From NCBI RefSeq assembly GCF_040954645.1, contig NC_092806.1:30157644-30221643 (forward strand): a DNA stretch of 64,000 nt. The letters are read 5' to 3'. Both the position numbers and the translations under genes were made by a program. This document shows, piece by piece, positions 1 to 12,239 of this stretch (the stretch's first letter is position 1; the number at the start of each line of letters is the position of its first letter). The DNA comes from Diabrotica undecimpunctata. Taxonomy: Eukaryota > Arthropoda > Insecta > Coleoptera > Chrysomelidae. The notes under the pieces are model-generated. The model saw nothing but the letters and a program-made list of their open reading frames with translations. It was not told the origin of the DNA and ran no database searches.

Positions 1-1484
1 TTGGTATTCCTCCGGGTCCTTTGGCTTTTTTGTTCTTCAATGTCTTGATTGCTCTCTTAACTTCTGCCAGGCTTATTTCTATCTGGTCGTATGCCCCGTT
101 TCCTGCATGTTCTATATTCTCTTCCTGAAATTGGGGACGGTTTTCTGTAAGTAGTTCTACGTAGTATTCTTGCCACTCGTTTTCACTAATTTTGCCGATC
201 TGGGTTTTCTCTGTCTTATTTCGTTGAAGTGCTTTTAATATTCGCCATGATTCTGAATTTCTCGTTCCTCCGATATGTCGTTCTATCTCTGTGCATGCTT
301 GTTCCCATCGTTCGTTCTTTTCATTTGTTACTCTTTTCTTTACCTCTCTGTTTTTCGCTCTATATAGGTCTAAGTCTTCCTGTTTTTTGGTGTTTAGGTA
401 TTTTATGTGTAGTTTTTTCTTTTCTTTTATGCATTTCAATGTGTCTTCCCTTAATTTGATATTCTGATGGGTGTTCCTTTGGTCGTCTTCTCCAAGAGCT
501 TCTAAGGCCGCTGAAATCAGGCAGGTTTTTATGTGTTCATGCATTTCATCTAACGTGTCATATCTGAATTCTTCTAGTTTTTGGTCTAGTCTTCTTTTGT
601 ATAAATCTTTTATTGATTCTTCCTGCAATAGATGTAATTTGAGCCTCTTTTCGTTTATTGTCGTTCCCGTTGTCACAATCGATGTATGTTTTTGTTTTGT
701 CCAGATATAGGGGAATTCCATCCATGCCACCACAAGTTTGTGATCTGGTCCACACTCTGCCCCTCTTTTCACTCTGATGTCTTTCACTTTGATGGAGCTT
801 TTGTGGTTCATGATAATGTAGTCAATAATGGATCTTAGTTTTCTTGTCTCTTGAGTCCATGTGTACTTATGTATATTTTTGTGTTTGTAAAATCCGTTCA
901 TAATTTTCAAATCATTTACTTCACATAGTTCTACCAATCTTTCTCCGTTGTCGTTAATTGTGTCTTCTCCAAATGGACCAACTGTTCTGTCATTGTCTTT
1001 TCTTCCGACTCTTCCATTTAGATCCCCCACTATTATTATTTCTTGTTTAGGTTTTCTCTTATCCATTTGTTCTTGAAGTTGTTCGATAAATCGTTCTTTC
1101 TCATTGGCTGGACTGTCTTCCGTTGGACCGTATGTTGCTAGTATTATAATTTCTCTGCCATACATCTTGATTTTCAGTTTGGCAATTCTCTCGTTTATGG
1201 GTTCCCAATCGTCTATAGATTTTTCCCATTTCTTCTTTAGTAGAATTCCAACTCCAGCTTTTGCGCGGTCTTTCTTTTCTACTCCGCTTCAACAATGGAT
1301 TAGTTCCCCTATTCTTTCCGTGCCGTTTCCTTTCTTTTTTGTTTCCGTTGTGACGAGGATATCGAGATTCATCTTTTCGAATTCTGATGTTACTTCACTG
1401 GCTTTTGTTCTCCAGCCCTGCACATTCCATGTGCCGATTCTTAGTTTTCTCTGTCTTTGTCTTCGGTTGAGTTTCTAAGCCGGG
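1..1484 (-). CDS. LINE ORF2, N-terminal part (APE endonuclease and start of RT), cut by window edge
   Basis: Read on the minus strand from a TAG near 1484, one frame stays open to position 1, about 490 codons. It starts with an AP-endonuclease-like domain: GTWNVQGW near the start, a TETK motif, IIIVGDLNGRVG in the middle and PDHKLVV at the end of the domain. A Lys/Glu-rich linker follows, then KAKGPGGI at the edge, which is the usual entry to the reverse transcriptase domain. This is the layout of RTE/CFDP2-type non-LTR retrotransposons. The rest of the RT lies outside the window. No Met sits at the very start of the open frame, so the true start is unclear. No stop or frameshift is visible, so this copy may be young. 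The family name is inferred from motif order only. Confidence 0.8.
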
Positions 1485-1900
1485 TTTGTTGAACTCAAAG
1501 CAGAAGTGCCCCCCCCCCCCCGTATCCGATGGGGCTCCCTCCTTCGGAGGTGTGGATTGCCACCCGGGGATTAATTTTAAAATTTTTCATTTCTGCCAAT
1601 TGTTCGTTAGCCCTTGGATTTTTTTAAGTGTGCTAGGTTGCTAACGCCTAACGCCACAACCCCCTTTTGGAGGACCTATTGTTCAGCCGCCCACTCTGGG
1701 TCAGACGCTGTTTGCAGCCGCCCACTCTGGGTCAGACGCTACTGTTGTCAGTTTTGGTCCGCGTCGGGTATTTCATTTCCCCGATACCACCCATATCTGG
1801 GAGGCATTCCCTATCCGCCACCTGGGGACGCGTCCGGTAGAGGATTGACAACCTCCTCCTCAGAGAAAGAGTCAACGACAAAAAAAGGGGAAGATAGCAA
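1485..1900 (-). other. GC-rich 5' untranslated region of the same LINE
   Basis: This block lies just upstream of the endonuclease frame on the minus strand and is much more GC-rich than its surroundings. It holds a run of 13 C at 1509-1521 (G on the element strand) and an exact 26-bp direct repeat at 1684-1709 and 1715-1740, with a 31-bp period. The repeated units and the position fit a LINE 5' UTR or promoter. The upstream limit near 1900 is a guess, because no target duplication could be found. Confidence 0.5.
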
Positions 1901-1986
1901 CATCTGACAAACCCCTCTGCATTGTGATAAACATATACAGTATGCTGACATTACAATTACGTTAGTTAATATAAAACAATCTAGAC

Positions 1987-3703
1987 CAGCCATACTCACT
2001 ACGCGGCCCGTGGGCCGCATGCGGCCCTCGGAGCGATTTTTTGCGGCTCTCAGACTGCTAGGCAGCAAAACAAAATTTGCGAGTTATAATATAATTATGT
2101 TTCTATTTATGTATTATATCTCACAATTTGCTAATAATGAACAAAGATTAGATAAAGTTTCAAAACTTCAGCTGTCTGATTAAACGTGCATGAGACGGCC
2201 ACAGAACTTAGCAGCAAATATTGCCCTTAATCTTACCGATGAACTGCAGAAAAGTAAATATTTTTGTCTTGCGCTCGACTCCACTGACATAACGGCAATT
2301 TCTCAACTGCTATTGTTCGTAAAGTATGTATCGAAGGATTGTGTTCTTAAAGAGATTTTTTGGGCATGATTCCTATGACTGGACAAACTCGAGGTATTGA
2401 TTATTTGAACACAACAGTAAATTTTTTTAACGAGCATACTATTGATTTGAAAAAGGTTTTTTCTGTGTGTACTGATGGTTGCCCATCAATGTTGGGGCGA
2501 AATATGGGGTTTGTTCAGCTGTTGAAAAACACTTGGGAAATGATAATTTATTGAGTTTCCATTGTATCATTCATCAAGAAAGCTTAGCTGCTAAATTTGG
2601 TGAAAATTTACATGTGTTATTAAAACACTTGTAAAGATTGTGAATATCATAAGATAAAATAAACTAAACCACAAAGAGTTTCAAGAATTTTTGAAAGAAC
2701 TTATGTCGCAATATGGGACCATGATATTTATAATTCTAGTTGGTGGCTTAAAGTAGCGTTTCTCACTGATACAATGAGGAATATGAATAAAACATTGACC
2801 AAATTGCAAGGAGACTACAATAACATTGTAACGAAAATGATGAGTATTGTGTTTTCACTGGAGCGGAAGCTGAATGTGTATATTGAAAAATTGTCAAATA
2901 AAGATTATTCAAGCTTTTCTTCCGTTAAAGCACTGTTTCATGAAAATTCAGATGAAAGTCAAGAGATTTCTGACCTACTGAAGCTCTTAGCAGACCTAAA
3001 TGATAAAATGTGAGGTTTTATGACTTCAGAAAGTACCAAGAACCATTTTGCTTGGTGGAAAATCCATGGGCAATAACAACAGCAAATGTAGCTCATCTTT
3101 CTATTTTTGGATACGAAGCTAGGGATTTGAAAAATGAGGTAATTGATCTTCAGAATGATACAGAGCTCAAAACTATTTTAGAAGAAAAAAAGAAGGAAAA
3201 AGTTCACTATAAGTGTTGGGAAGCAGTTGAAAATGAAAAATTTCCTAACTTAATTGACTGTGCTCAGAAAATTTTGTGTATTTTTGCATCTACATATGTA
3301 TGTGAATCTACATTCAGTAAGCTGAAGTTCATAAAAAACAAGAACAGATCTAGGCTAACTAGTAAGAACGTTAAAAACATTTTGAGAATTTCAGTTTCTT
3401 CCCAACCTGCTAACATAGATGCCATTCTATAGAGCTGTGAAAGATTTCGCCCGTTGACTTCAAAGAATTAACAAATTCAGGACTTGACATTCCTGGAGTC
3501 AAGTAAAAGACATTTTTCTACTTTTTACATGCAAAACAGTCCATATAATTTATAATTATATTGTTTTTACGTAACTTGTAATAAACTTATGTTATAGTCA
3601 TATAGTTTTAAAGTTATTTCATACCACCACTTGTACTTGCGGCCCTGAGAAAAATTTCATTCAAACTATTGGGCTCTCAAAGAAATCCTAGTGGGGATCC
3701 CTG
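1987..3703 (+). mobile_element. hAT transposon with 8-bp target duplication
   Basis: The element starts CAGCCATACTCACTACG and its other end, reverse-complemented, reads CAGGGATCCCCACTAGG (12 of 17 bases equal). The octamer ATCTAGAC flanks it on both sides at 1979-1986 and 3704-3711. CAG-type termini and an 8-bp duplication are hallmarks of the hAT superfamily. The interior encodes a decayed hAT transposase on the same strand. The total length of 1717 bp is short for an autonomous member, so parts have been lost. Confidence 0.9.
2190..3432 (+). pseudogene. hAT transposase relic (GTF2IRD2/ZBED-type)
   Basis: Several frames together show a hAT transposase. The first part (about 2190-2360) has a LALDSTDIT-like stretch that includes the first catalytic Asp region. 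Then comes VCTDGCPSMLGRNMGF (2460-2510), a block conserved in GTF2IRD2/SCAND3-type transposases. The C-terminal dimerisation region (about 3280-3410) contains STYVCESTFSKLKFIKNKNR. Frameshifts and stops near 2360, 2554 and 3010 break the frame. The BED zinc finger expected at the N-terminus is not seen. Its boundaries match the CAG-ended element around it. It cannot give a working protein as it stands. Confidence 0.85.
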
Positions 3704-3711
3704 ATCTAGAC

Positions 3712-4764
3712 CAACCTCAGTTAAACGGAGATAATGCTCAGAACAGGTTAATTTAATCAGATGATGTTATTATGTTATTGTTTAAAAATATAAATAATAA
3801 AAAACGTATTTAAGTAAAATAATCCTTAAAAAATTCTATAGGTTTTGTTAATTGAGCTCAAAGTAAAATTGTTAAAATTTCGATTAAAGTGAAAATAGGA
3901 CAGGTCGACATTTTTGATTTGGTAGCAGCATTTTAAAGGCTGATATTTGCATTTACGAGCTTTAAATCAAATTGCTAACATAAAATTCCTTTCATTAGTG
4001 GGAGTGTTCTACCTTGATTAGTTTGATGTGCAAGTTGGTTAATATATTAATTTAATGCAACGCCATTGGCACGTTTCTATTTAGTATACTACGTAGAACA
4101 ATTTGCTGTGCAGTGGCATTCTGAGGATGATTTTGGAATATCTATATTTAAATTAAATTGGAAAATGTTTCAAATATATTATAGTTAAATTTAATTTAAA
4201 CATGGAACACTATTATAATGTAAAAACTATTGTATTTTAAAAATTTATTACTCAAATTGCATCATATTTTATTTTTTTTTCAACGAAACCATAATGTCAT
4301 TGTTGTCATAGTTGTTATTATCATCATACTGACGAGGCTACATTGTGTGTTAACGGCCACGTTCACTGCCATGTCGGTCACGGCGCTTCTTCACGCAACA
4401 TTTGAATGTAGTTGTATAGGAAAGACTTTTAATTTTAAGTGTTTTTATATAATTTGGCTAATTTAATTATAGTAATTATAAAGAGTTGATAAAAATATGT
4501 TATTATAATATTTAATGGTACATAAAATTTTGAAGTTAATTTAAATTTATTGATTTTTGGTACAGTTATTTTGTTAACATAGATATCCTTTATAAAACAA
4601 GTCTTAATTATCTTTAATTACACGTAGGTACAGGTTAATCAACTTATACTCCAGAGTTTGATGTTTCAGAAACAAATAAATAAATAAATAATGATAAAGT
4701 AATGATAAAATAAATAAATTTTATTTAGATCGGATGAACTAGCTGGCCATTGAATATGAGTGTA
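3712..4764. other. AT-rich stretch without recognisable gene
   Basis: No coding similarity was recognised on either strand. A short (AAAT)n-like run lies at about 4675-4722. The 78-aa open frame near 4230-4466 has low-complexity hydrophobic content and no recognisable motif. Confidence 0.5.
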
Positions 4765-4772
4765 GTAGTGAG

Positions 4773-5495
4773 TAGAGGTGTACTTATTAGTTCTTTTAGA
4801 CGAACTAGTTCAAGAGAACTATTTAACAAAAATGAACTAGTTTAGTGAACTAGTTCGCGAAAGAACTATTTGTAGGACCGAAATCAAAATCCAACCCTAA
4901 CGTAACTGGTTGACAGATGTCTCGTCCCAATCAACACACAAGCTCAGCGCCGGCCGCCCGTTTTCTTCGGTTTTCAGTCAGTCTTTCACTACCGTACAAG
5001 TAGTTTGGGTTTGGAACCATTTCTTTCGATCGTATGTTTAGGTTTAAATGTTTTAAATTATTACATGACTAGTTAGTTTTTCTTTATAATAATTTATTTT
5101 CCTAATCAATTTCAAAAGATGAGTAACAGACGAAATAGAAGTTTTTTATGGGATCATTTCGAAAAAAACGATAAAAATCAAAAATCTGCACAATGTAATT
5201 ACTGTTCATGTGATATTAGTATTGCAAGTTTATGTTATTGTCACATTCATAAAAGTTATTATCTGTTATCTGAGGCTAATCGGCATTTCTTTTTTTAAAC
5301 TAGTCAGTCCATCACAAAATAATAAATATATGATCTCATTCATTCATTATTTTCTTCTTTAGAAGTTAAGACACAATTTAAAATGCAAATCGTTCGCAGT
5401 GAACTAATTCTATAAAAATTAATGAACTAGTTCAATTAGTTCAGTTGAAAGAATAGTTCATTTAAACTATTTCGATGGTGAACTACACATCCCTA
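4773..5495 (+). mobile_element. Deleted hAT transposon with 8-bp target duplication
   Basis: Terminal sequences are TAGAGGTGT at the left and TAGGGATGT on the reverse complement of the right end. The octamer GTAGTGAG occurs directly outside both ends (4765-4772 and 5496-5503). The subterminal regions carry many copies of an ACTAGTTC-like motif on both strands, probably transposase binding sites. At 723 bp, and keeping only the first half of a BED finger, it is an internally deleted, non-autonomous derivative. It is a different hAT lineage from the one at 1987-3703, as shown by its TAG rather than CAG termini. Confidence 0.88.
5119..5298 (+). pseudogene. Truncated BED zinc-finger N-terminus of hAT transposase
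   Basis: A 59-codon frame starts MSNRRNRSFLWDHF and continues to a CNYC pair. The W..F followed by Cys-x2-Cys is the first half of a BED finger, the DNA-binding domain of hAT transposases. The His pair that should follow is not present in the expected form, and the frame ends at TAA 5296-5298. The gene was therefore cut just after the first zinc ligands, in line with the internal deletion of the surrounding element. Confidence 0.7.
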
Positions 5496-5503
5496 GTAGT
5501 GAG

Positions 5504-5999
5504 GTCACACAAAATTGCACAATATTTTAAATTACATCTTTTGTAATTTTCACACATAAAATTATCTTGGTATTGTTTAATAATGATAACATTACATATT
5601 TTAATATTGATAACATTATTTAACAAAGAAAAATATGTTATTTTGGAAGATGCTAAATTGATTTCCTCCGAAACAGATCTTATTGCAAATTGCATAGCAG
5701 GCTGAGGCTAGTTTCTTACTTAACAAATCGATATGAAAGAACCATTTAAGGTTGCTGTCTAAAAAAATAACAACAATTTTACAGTAACATGTTAAAAATC
5801 GTTAAACTGATATATTCATATGAATTCTGGGTCTTCGTTAATCTACAAAATGACAGATATTATAATGGAGTTATTTCTAGTTACATAACTATGCACATCA
5901 TTCAGTTTATCCAAATGTTTTTAAAAGCACCTATTTTTAACACATAACAAACATTCAAAAATAGCGATGGTTCATGAAGAATAAAAATGAATTAATGCA
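5504..5999. other. AT-rich stretch, nothing recognised
   Basis: No motif, repeat or coding similarity could be supported here on either strand. Confidence 0.4.
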
Positions 6000-6218
6000 G
6001 AGCTGGATGAACTACTGCAGAGCGCAGATATCGTTAGATTTGTAAAGTCACAAAGACTAAACTGGCTTGGCCACTTAAAAAGAATGCCAGATAATCGAGG
6101 TGTACAAGTAATCCAGATATTAAAACCCCAATCAAATAGGACAAGAGGTATGCCCAATAAAAGGTGGATAGAGGATATATAGGAAGATCTTCAAACCATG
6201 AACATCAGGCAGTTGTGA
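6000..6218 (+). pseudogene. LINE ORF2 C-terminal tail
   Basis: The plus-strand frame reads RLNWLGHLKRMPDNRG and, further on, TRGMPNKRWIEDI before a TAG, then a short continuation to TGA 6216-6218. The order W-x-GH-x-x-RM followed by R-x-RG-x-P-x-x-RW is the conserved tail of RTE-type LINE polyproteins. Only about 70 codons remain, with one in-frame stop, so it is a 5'-truncated, inactive copy. Confidence 0.75.
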
Positions 6219-7663
6219 AGCAAAGTATTCAATATGGTATTCAACATTTTACCCATCAAATTTTTTAAGCACTTGCGAAGTGGATATTTGTATAAAGAGA
6301 CATATGTAAGCATATATCTAAATTATTTTTCTGTTATAAAATAGATGACTCAGTATTGAGTTACTTTAAAGTATATTTATTATCTCGTAACTTGCAATTT
6401 AGTCGTCAACATTGATAACCGATATTATTGTCAAACTTTTGTTTTTATACAAGTTTTCTGTCTTGCCGGTGTAAAGTCGTCTGAAGTCGATATTTATTGT
6501 GTTTTGCGTTTGAACTAATTTGTGCCTTATTTTCATATTATTATATTGTTTGGTAAGTAAATTTTGCATATAATAATCGGTGGGATATAGTAATGTGTAT
6601 ATTTTTTATTTTACTAAATTTAAAAATAAATAAATCTAAAATACCATATTGAATTATAAATCAGATTTTTCTTTATTGTAATCTATTTTGTTTTTATTTC
6701 AGTAAAACTGTTTGGAAATGAGTGACAGTAAATCAAAATACGCAAATCTACTACTATTTACCTATACAAAAAGAGTGCGTATATATTATTAGTATATGTA
6801 TAAAAACAAAAATAAATATTTTGCCTGAACCCCCAGGAAAAGTAAAGGTTTTACGCTACTGAAAATATATTTTTTATTCAATTATAACCAAAACAAAACA
6901 TTTTTAAAAAAAATCGATCATTTTAACCATAATTTCAAAATTAATGTGTACGTTAAGCTGCAAGAATGGGTTCGAGCGGTCTTGACTACGTCACACTCCT
7001 GGGCCAGCTGTCAAATGTCATGCGCAATATCATACCTTGTAATAATTGTACCATGGTGTTGTCTACTCCGACTGGGATGGGGAGAGTTGTATTCTTGACT
7101 TACGTCACCAGCAGAGTAAAAATTTATAGTTTTTGTTCTTAGTTCTACAAATTAAAATTCAGATATTTAAACAATAAGTATAAATGGAGTATTGAAATAA
7201 CTTTTGCATTGTTTATAAAGATTTTACCAATTGATTTTGCATTTTATTTTTTTGAATTATTTGCCTGAAACTTTATTTTTATAAGTTCAAACTTATATGT
7301 ACTTTTAACATTTACCCAAAATTATGACTTTAACAAATCATTTGATGATGCTTTCTTAAATTTTAGCTAATTCATTCTAATTTGGATCTAACTATTATTT
7401 TGTATTATAAGATTTAAGTCTGATACAACTTAATTTCATATATTTACAAATTAAATTTAAAAATATAGGATGTATCCTGCCAATGAAAATGTCTCTCCAA
7501 ACTACATCGAGAAACTTTGAATGTTTGAACAATCATCTTTCAAAGATATAACTCTTATGCATTATATTGAAAAGAAACTTCTTGGTATTGCTTAAATTTT
7601 AAAGGGTCACTTGTTTTGAAAGTTATGTCATTTGAGTTGCATAACTTTAAATAAATTATGTAA
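6219..7663. other. AT-rich stretch without recognised gene
   Basis: No coding similarity was seen. A less AT-rich patch at about 6955-7095 has no open frame that I can identify. Confidence 0.4.
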
Positions 7664-7830
7664 GGGAAGAGAAACCCAGGACGACGTAAAATATCCTGGC
7701 TAAAAAATTTGAGAGAGTGTTTCGGTTGCAGCTCATTAGAATTATTCAGAAGCGCGGCCAATAAAATTAAAATAGCGATGATGATTTCCAACGTCCGATA
7801 GGAGAAGGAACCTGAAGAAGAAATAAAATC
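7664..7830 (+). pseudogene. LINE 3' end fragment with GAAGAA tail
   Basis: The frame reads GKRNPGRRKISWLKNL, then LFRSAANKIKIAMMISN, and stops at TAG 7799-7801. This is the same C-terminal sequence as the LINEs at 27708-28784, 43341-44689 and 62469-63480. After the stop comes a GAAGAAG-type tail to about 7830, the 3' end of this family. Only the last 45 or so codons are left. Confidence 0.8.
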
Positions 7831-9583
7831 ATCTTAAAACTATTTAATTACTATAATGTGCCTACATACCACTACATCTATTTGATATTTTTATCATATT
7901 CATCTTTTTAAATCATGAAATGTCTTAAACACCGCCAATTATTAAGACATTTTTCATTATCATTGTTGAATAACTTGGGTGTTGTGAAATTATCACATTA
8001 AATTTATTCTTCTAATTATTGTGATTTGCCTTGGGTATCTTAAAATCATAACAATATATATAAAAGGATAATTTGTGTCATAAAATACAATGGTTTTTTT
8101 AATGTTCCTCGTAATAATTCGTGAACTTCATACGGTTCAATATTTGAATTTGAACTGTTTTGTCGATAAATATAACAAAAGAAATAAATCAAGTACGCAG
8201 AATTAAATTTTAAATTCCCTTCAACTTATTAGTTTTGGCGTGAATTTCTTGTGTAATGAACGTATTAGTCGATATGTACATACAAGTTAAAAAATGGATA
8301 GTAAGTATCAATTTTCTGGTGTATTACTACTTAATTAAATTAATTAAATAAAAAAATACTTAAAGTTTATTCTACTCGAAGGAATAATTCCAATTTTGTT
8401 ATTTCTGGTCTTATATTAGTTCTTCTGTTTTTTTGATATGATCCCATTTTTACTTGGCTTGGCTTCGTTGGCTTTTTCTACTTTACCTTTTAAAATAGCA
8501 TCAGTATTTGTATATTTTGTGGTTTTAATTGGTGTTTTCGTATAAAATGAAGAGTACTTTTAGCGTGTTTTATTTTCAACGAAGAGTTCTCCTCTCCTTT
8601 TCTCGTTTAAGTCAATGATTACGTTCCTTTTCGAGTTTTTAATGAAGCGAGGATTTATTTTCCTCTGAGTAAAATTGTCAGCCAGGCGTCTTTTGCTCTT
8701 AACATTATACCTTACTTTTAGCCTCGTCTATATTTTTTCATTTGCTTTATTGTTGAACATGCAAGGTAGTATTTAAGTCCACTTTTATATATTTCATATA
8801 ATTGAGATTTCAAAGAGATTGTAACAAATAACACTTCATTTATCATGGAAGAGGCTGATGTTTAGAGTTTTCTTTTTGCTTATTGTATTTCTCGTGTTTA
8901 CATGAATGTTTCTATTGCCCAGCACATTATTTAAAAGTTAAGCAGTCACTTTTGTGGGAAATTATTTTAAGGAGCTTGTAGATTAGGCCATCTTTTAAGG
9001 CTATGTAATATGCGGCCAATAGGTTAATGAATATCACAGAGGTCTTCAAATTTCTCTGGTAATCTGCATCTATGTAAGGAGTTAAAGAGGTTCAACTTGG
9101 TCAGTGATGCCTCTTTATTGGCTGAATTGTGCTTGTTCAATTATTCTTAAAGTAGCTTTGGACCAATTATGTCGGCATGGGATGCTATTAGTAATAAATG
9201 AACTGGCGTTGTTCCACTTTATGATTTTCTGAATCCACTTGAACAACGGCTCTATATTCTTAAACCTGTTGTGCTGCGGTATGCAGTAACCGTTAACCAA
9301 AATTATTTCTAATGCGTGTTTACTAGTGCGTCTAACGCTCGTTTTTATGTAACTTACCGTTAGAAATATTCAAACTAAAGAAAATATTGATATTATTGCT
9401 TGGTCAGGACAATTTTTACAATTACAACCTAATTGAGCATGTATTGAATATCCTTAATAGATTGGTTACTCGTCAGAATATTTTTTGAAGCGAATCTTCT
9501 ATACTGGCGCTGTATTATATAGTAAGATGGTGAGGCAAGCATCACGGATCTCACGTCACAAGATGACGTCGTCACGAGTAGCG
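7831..9583. other. Mostly unassigned; possible retroelement relic near 9070-9330
   Basis: Most of this stretch gives no recognisable signal. On the minus strand, about 8760-8430 is rich in Lys/Arg codons and could be old coding sequence of unknown type. At about 9300-9070 on the minus strand a 61-aa frame includes HNRFKNIEPLFKWIQKII and ends in IIEQAQFSQ, which faintly resembles the pre-integrase linker of Bel/Pao retrotransposons. I would not rely on that assignment. Confidence 0.25.
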
Positions 9584-11280
9584 TCATGAAATTGCCTTTT
9601 CTAAGTATATAAAGGCTTGGTATAACTCAGTGCTTGAGTTCCGTGCGTTTTGTATTAGTTTCTTGATAGTAAACATGTGATCTTGGATACTTCTGCCTTT
9701 TCTAAACCCACTCTGTGATTGTTCCATTTCAGAATCAACTTCTTGTAAAAGACGTTTTTCTAGTATTCTCTCATGCACTTTGGATGGGATGCTCAGTAGT
9801 GTTATTCCTCTGTAGGGACTACATTCGCATCTGTCTCCCTTTTTGAAAATGGGTAGAATAACTCCCACTTCACAATCTTTTGGTATTTGGCTCTCACTCC
9901 ATGCCCTATTACATACTTTTGTTAGCAGTTCAATGCCCTTGTCGCCCATATTTTTAAGCATTTCTGCTGTGATTTTATCAAATCCAGCCGCCTTACCTTT
10001 CTTAAGCTTTTGTATGATTTATTTTGTTTCTGCTTTAGTTATTTCGTCTTGAATTTAGTCTTCTTGCTCTACCTCTTCTGGTTTTTCTGTGATAATGTCT
10101 ACATCGTTTTGGATATTCAGTAGATCCTCGAAATATTGCTTCTATCTATCTAGGATCTATCATGCAGTAAGTGTCCTTTTTTGTCCCTTACTTGCTTTGG
10201 TGTTTGTGGAGCCTTTTCGGTTCTTAAATTCTTCAGGTTTTTAAAGAATAACTTTTCGTTAGAGTGGTAGTCTTCTTCCATCTTGTTTCCGAATTCTTCC
10301 CAACTTTTCCGTTTCGCTGCTAGTACCATATCTTTGACTTTGATTCTTTGCAGTTTGTATATTTGGTAGTTGTCAGCGGTTCCGTTCCTTAAATAATTCT
10401 TCCCAGCTATCTTCTTGGACTTCACTTCTGCTTTTATTTCATTGTTCCACCAGTTTGTACACTTTTTGCTTCTGTTATTTCTTGTTATTCCGCATGCTTG
10501 TTTACCACCGTTTAGGAGTGCTTCTTTCAGTATTTGCCAATTTTGGTCTAAATCACAGTCATGTTCAGCGTGCTCTGTTAGTTAAATTTTAACATAGTTT
10601 TCAAACTTGTTTGCTGTCTCCTTGTCTGCTAGCTTATGTGACCTGAATACTTCTATAGTGTATGTATCATGTATCATGAGCTTTACTTGTTTTCTTGGTC
10701 CCTTTCGTTATTGATTCTTATTGCACTCTTAAGCTGGTCCTGGCTACAACTAGATAGTGGTCACTATATATTTTAGCTCGTCGTTTTACTCTTACGTCTT
10801 TAATCCATTGCTTCGATGATCTATTTACTAACACATAGTCTATGATGGATCTTTCACCTCTACTTTTGACTTCTCTTATATATTTATGTACATCTTTGTG
10901 TTTGAAAAATGTGTTCATTATTATTAAATTATTTTCTCTGCATATATCAATAATACGTTCCCCATTGTCATTTTTTATTTCTTCTCCATATGGTCCTAAT
11001 ACATCTTGGGTATGTTCATCTCTTACACCCACTCGATCATTTAGATCCCCTAGTACTATAGTATTGCCTTCTAAACTGTCTATTATTTCAGAGGCCTTAT
11101 CCCAGAATAGATCTTTGCTAGCTGCTCTTTCGTCATCATTTATTCCATAAATAACGATGATATTGACTAGTTTGTGTTCTGCAGTTACCAGTCTTATCTT
11201 TAGAATTCTTTCCGAAATGCATTTCCAATCTTGAATATTCTTTATTAGGTTACTGTGTATCAGGCAGCCTGCCCCGTTTT
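9584..11280 (-). pseudogene. LINE ORF2 relic: endonuclease, linker and part of RT
   Basis: On the minus strand, 11280-10718 is open and carries the second half of an APE endonuclease: VLGDLNDRVG, GERSIIDYVLVN and YSDHYLV. A linker follows at 10425-10150, and 9961-9584 encodes the first RT motifs (ILPIFKKGDR, YRGITLLS, SGFRKGRSIQDH). Stops and frameshifts separate these blocks. The 5' end of the endonuclease is missing, and the RT stops before its catalytic ADD box, so both ends are truncated. Motif wording is close to the intact LINE at 54374-58297, so it is probably a related family. Confidence 0.85.
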
Positions 11281-11284
11281 ACCC

Positions 11285-12040
11285 ATACCAGAAAATATTA
11301 GCAAAAAATACACGAATTTAAAAAATTTCTAGAAAAAACTAAAAAAAAAATATCGTTGTTATTTAAAGTTTTTATTACCACTATACAATGTTGATGTGTG
11401 TACATTTTATACGAAATGTACAACCATTCAAAAAGTGAATTATTAATATTATTATCAAATTATTTTTATCGAAATGCATCTCACATGCGCTAGCAAATAA
11501 ACATTGATATACGATGTGCTTTTCATGTCATGTGCTTTCGCTTACCGAGGTCACTAGCTTTGTTTAACTTATTTTTCATTATGTTTCCCAACTCTAAACA
11601 CCTTTCAACGTCGTTATCACTACAGCACCTATTAATTATATTTCAAGCGGTTATATATCACCAAGGAAAACAATCAATAACACTAAAGACGCTCCAATAT
11701 TATTTATTTTGTATTAGAGATAGACAAAGCAAAAGCACAATACCCTCGGTTAATCCGTATTTGGTAGAAATGAAAGCCACCGCAAATCTCTCTGGGAACG
11801 AAACGAGTTAACACTGATACAAATCCAAATGCTTGTCAGTATTTGATTAAAAAAAATCTTTGAAATGTAGCTTATCACTAAGATCAAATTAAAGTATTAT
11901 AATTGCTTCTTATTTGGTATATACTGTTCGAAAGATTTGTTGGTGTGGCATCTTATATTCGTTTTAACAGTTTAAGTTTGTAATATAATTACGCAGAATA
12001 ATTAATTGCCTAAAGTAATTTCCTAGCCGTACAAAAATAT
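11285..12040. other. AT-rich stretch without recognised gene
   Basis: A 93-codon open frame at 11530-11811 (plus) has no recognisable motif and no TE similarity I can see. I regard it as chance. Confidence 0.4.
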
Positions 12041-12041
12041 T

Positions 12042-12058
12042 TATATATATATATATAT

Positions 12059-12143
<85 letters not shown>

Positions 12144-12185
12144 GATGATGTATTATTTGTGAATGATGAGCAATGATTGTTTTTT

Positions 12186-12231
<46 letters not shown>
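12042..12231. repeat. (TA)n arrays with short unique spacer
   Basis: Two TA dinucleotide arrays (about 12042-12140 and 12190-12231) are separated by about 50 bp of unique sequence. The second abuts the gag relic directly. Confidence 0.95.
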
Positions 12232-12233
<2 letters not shown>

Positions 12234-12239
12234 GTTTTA

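Noticed and set aside
9070..9330. Bel/Pao pol fragment
   Set aside because: Only a weak resemblance over about 60 codons, with no catalytic motif. Kept as a low-confidence remark only.
11530..11811. 93-aa open frame as a gene
   Set aside because: No motif, no codon pattern and no similarity to TE proteins seen elsewhere in the window.
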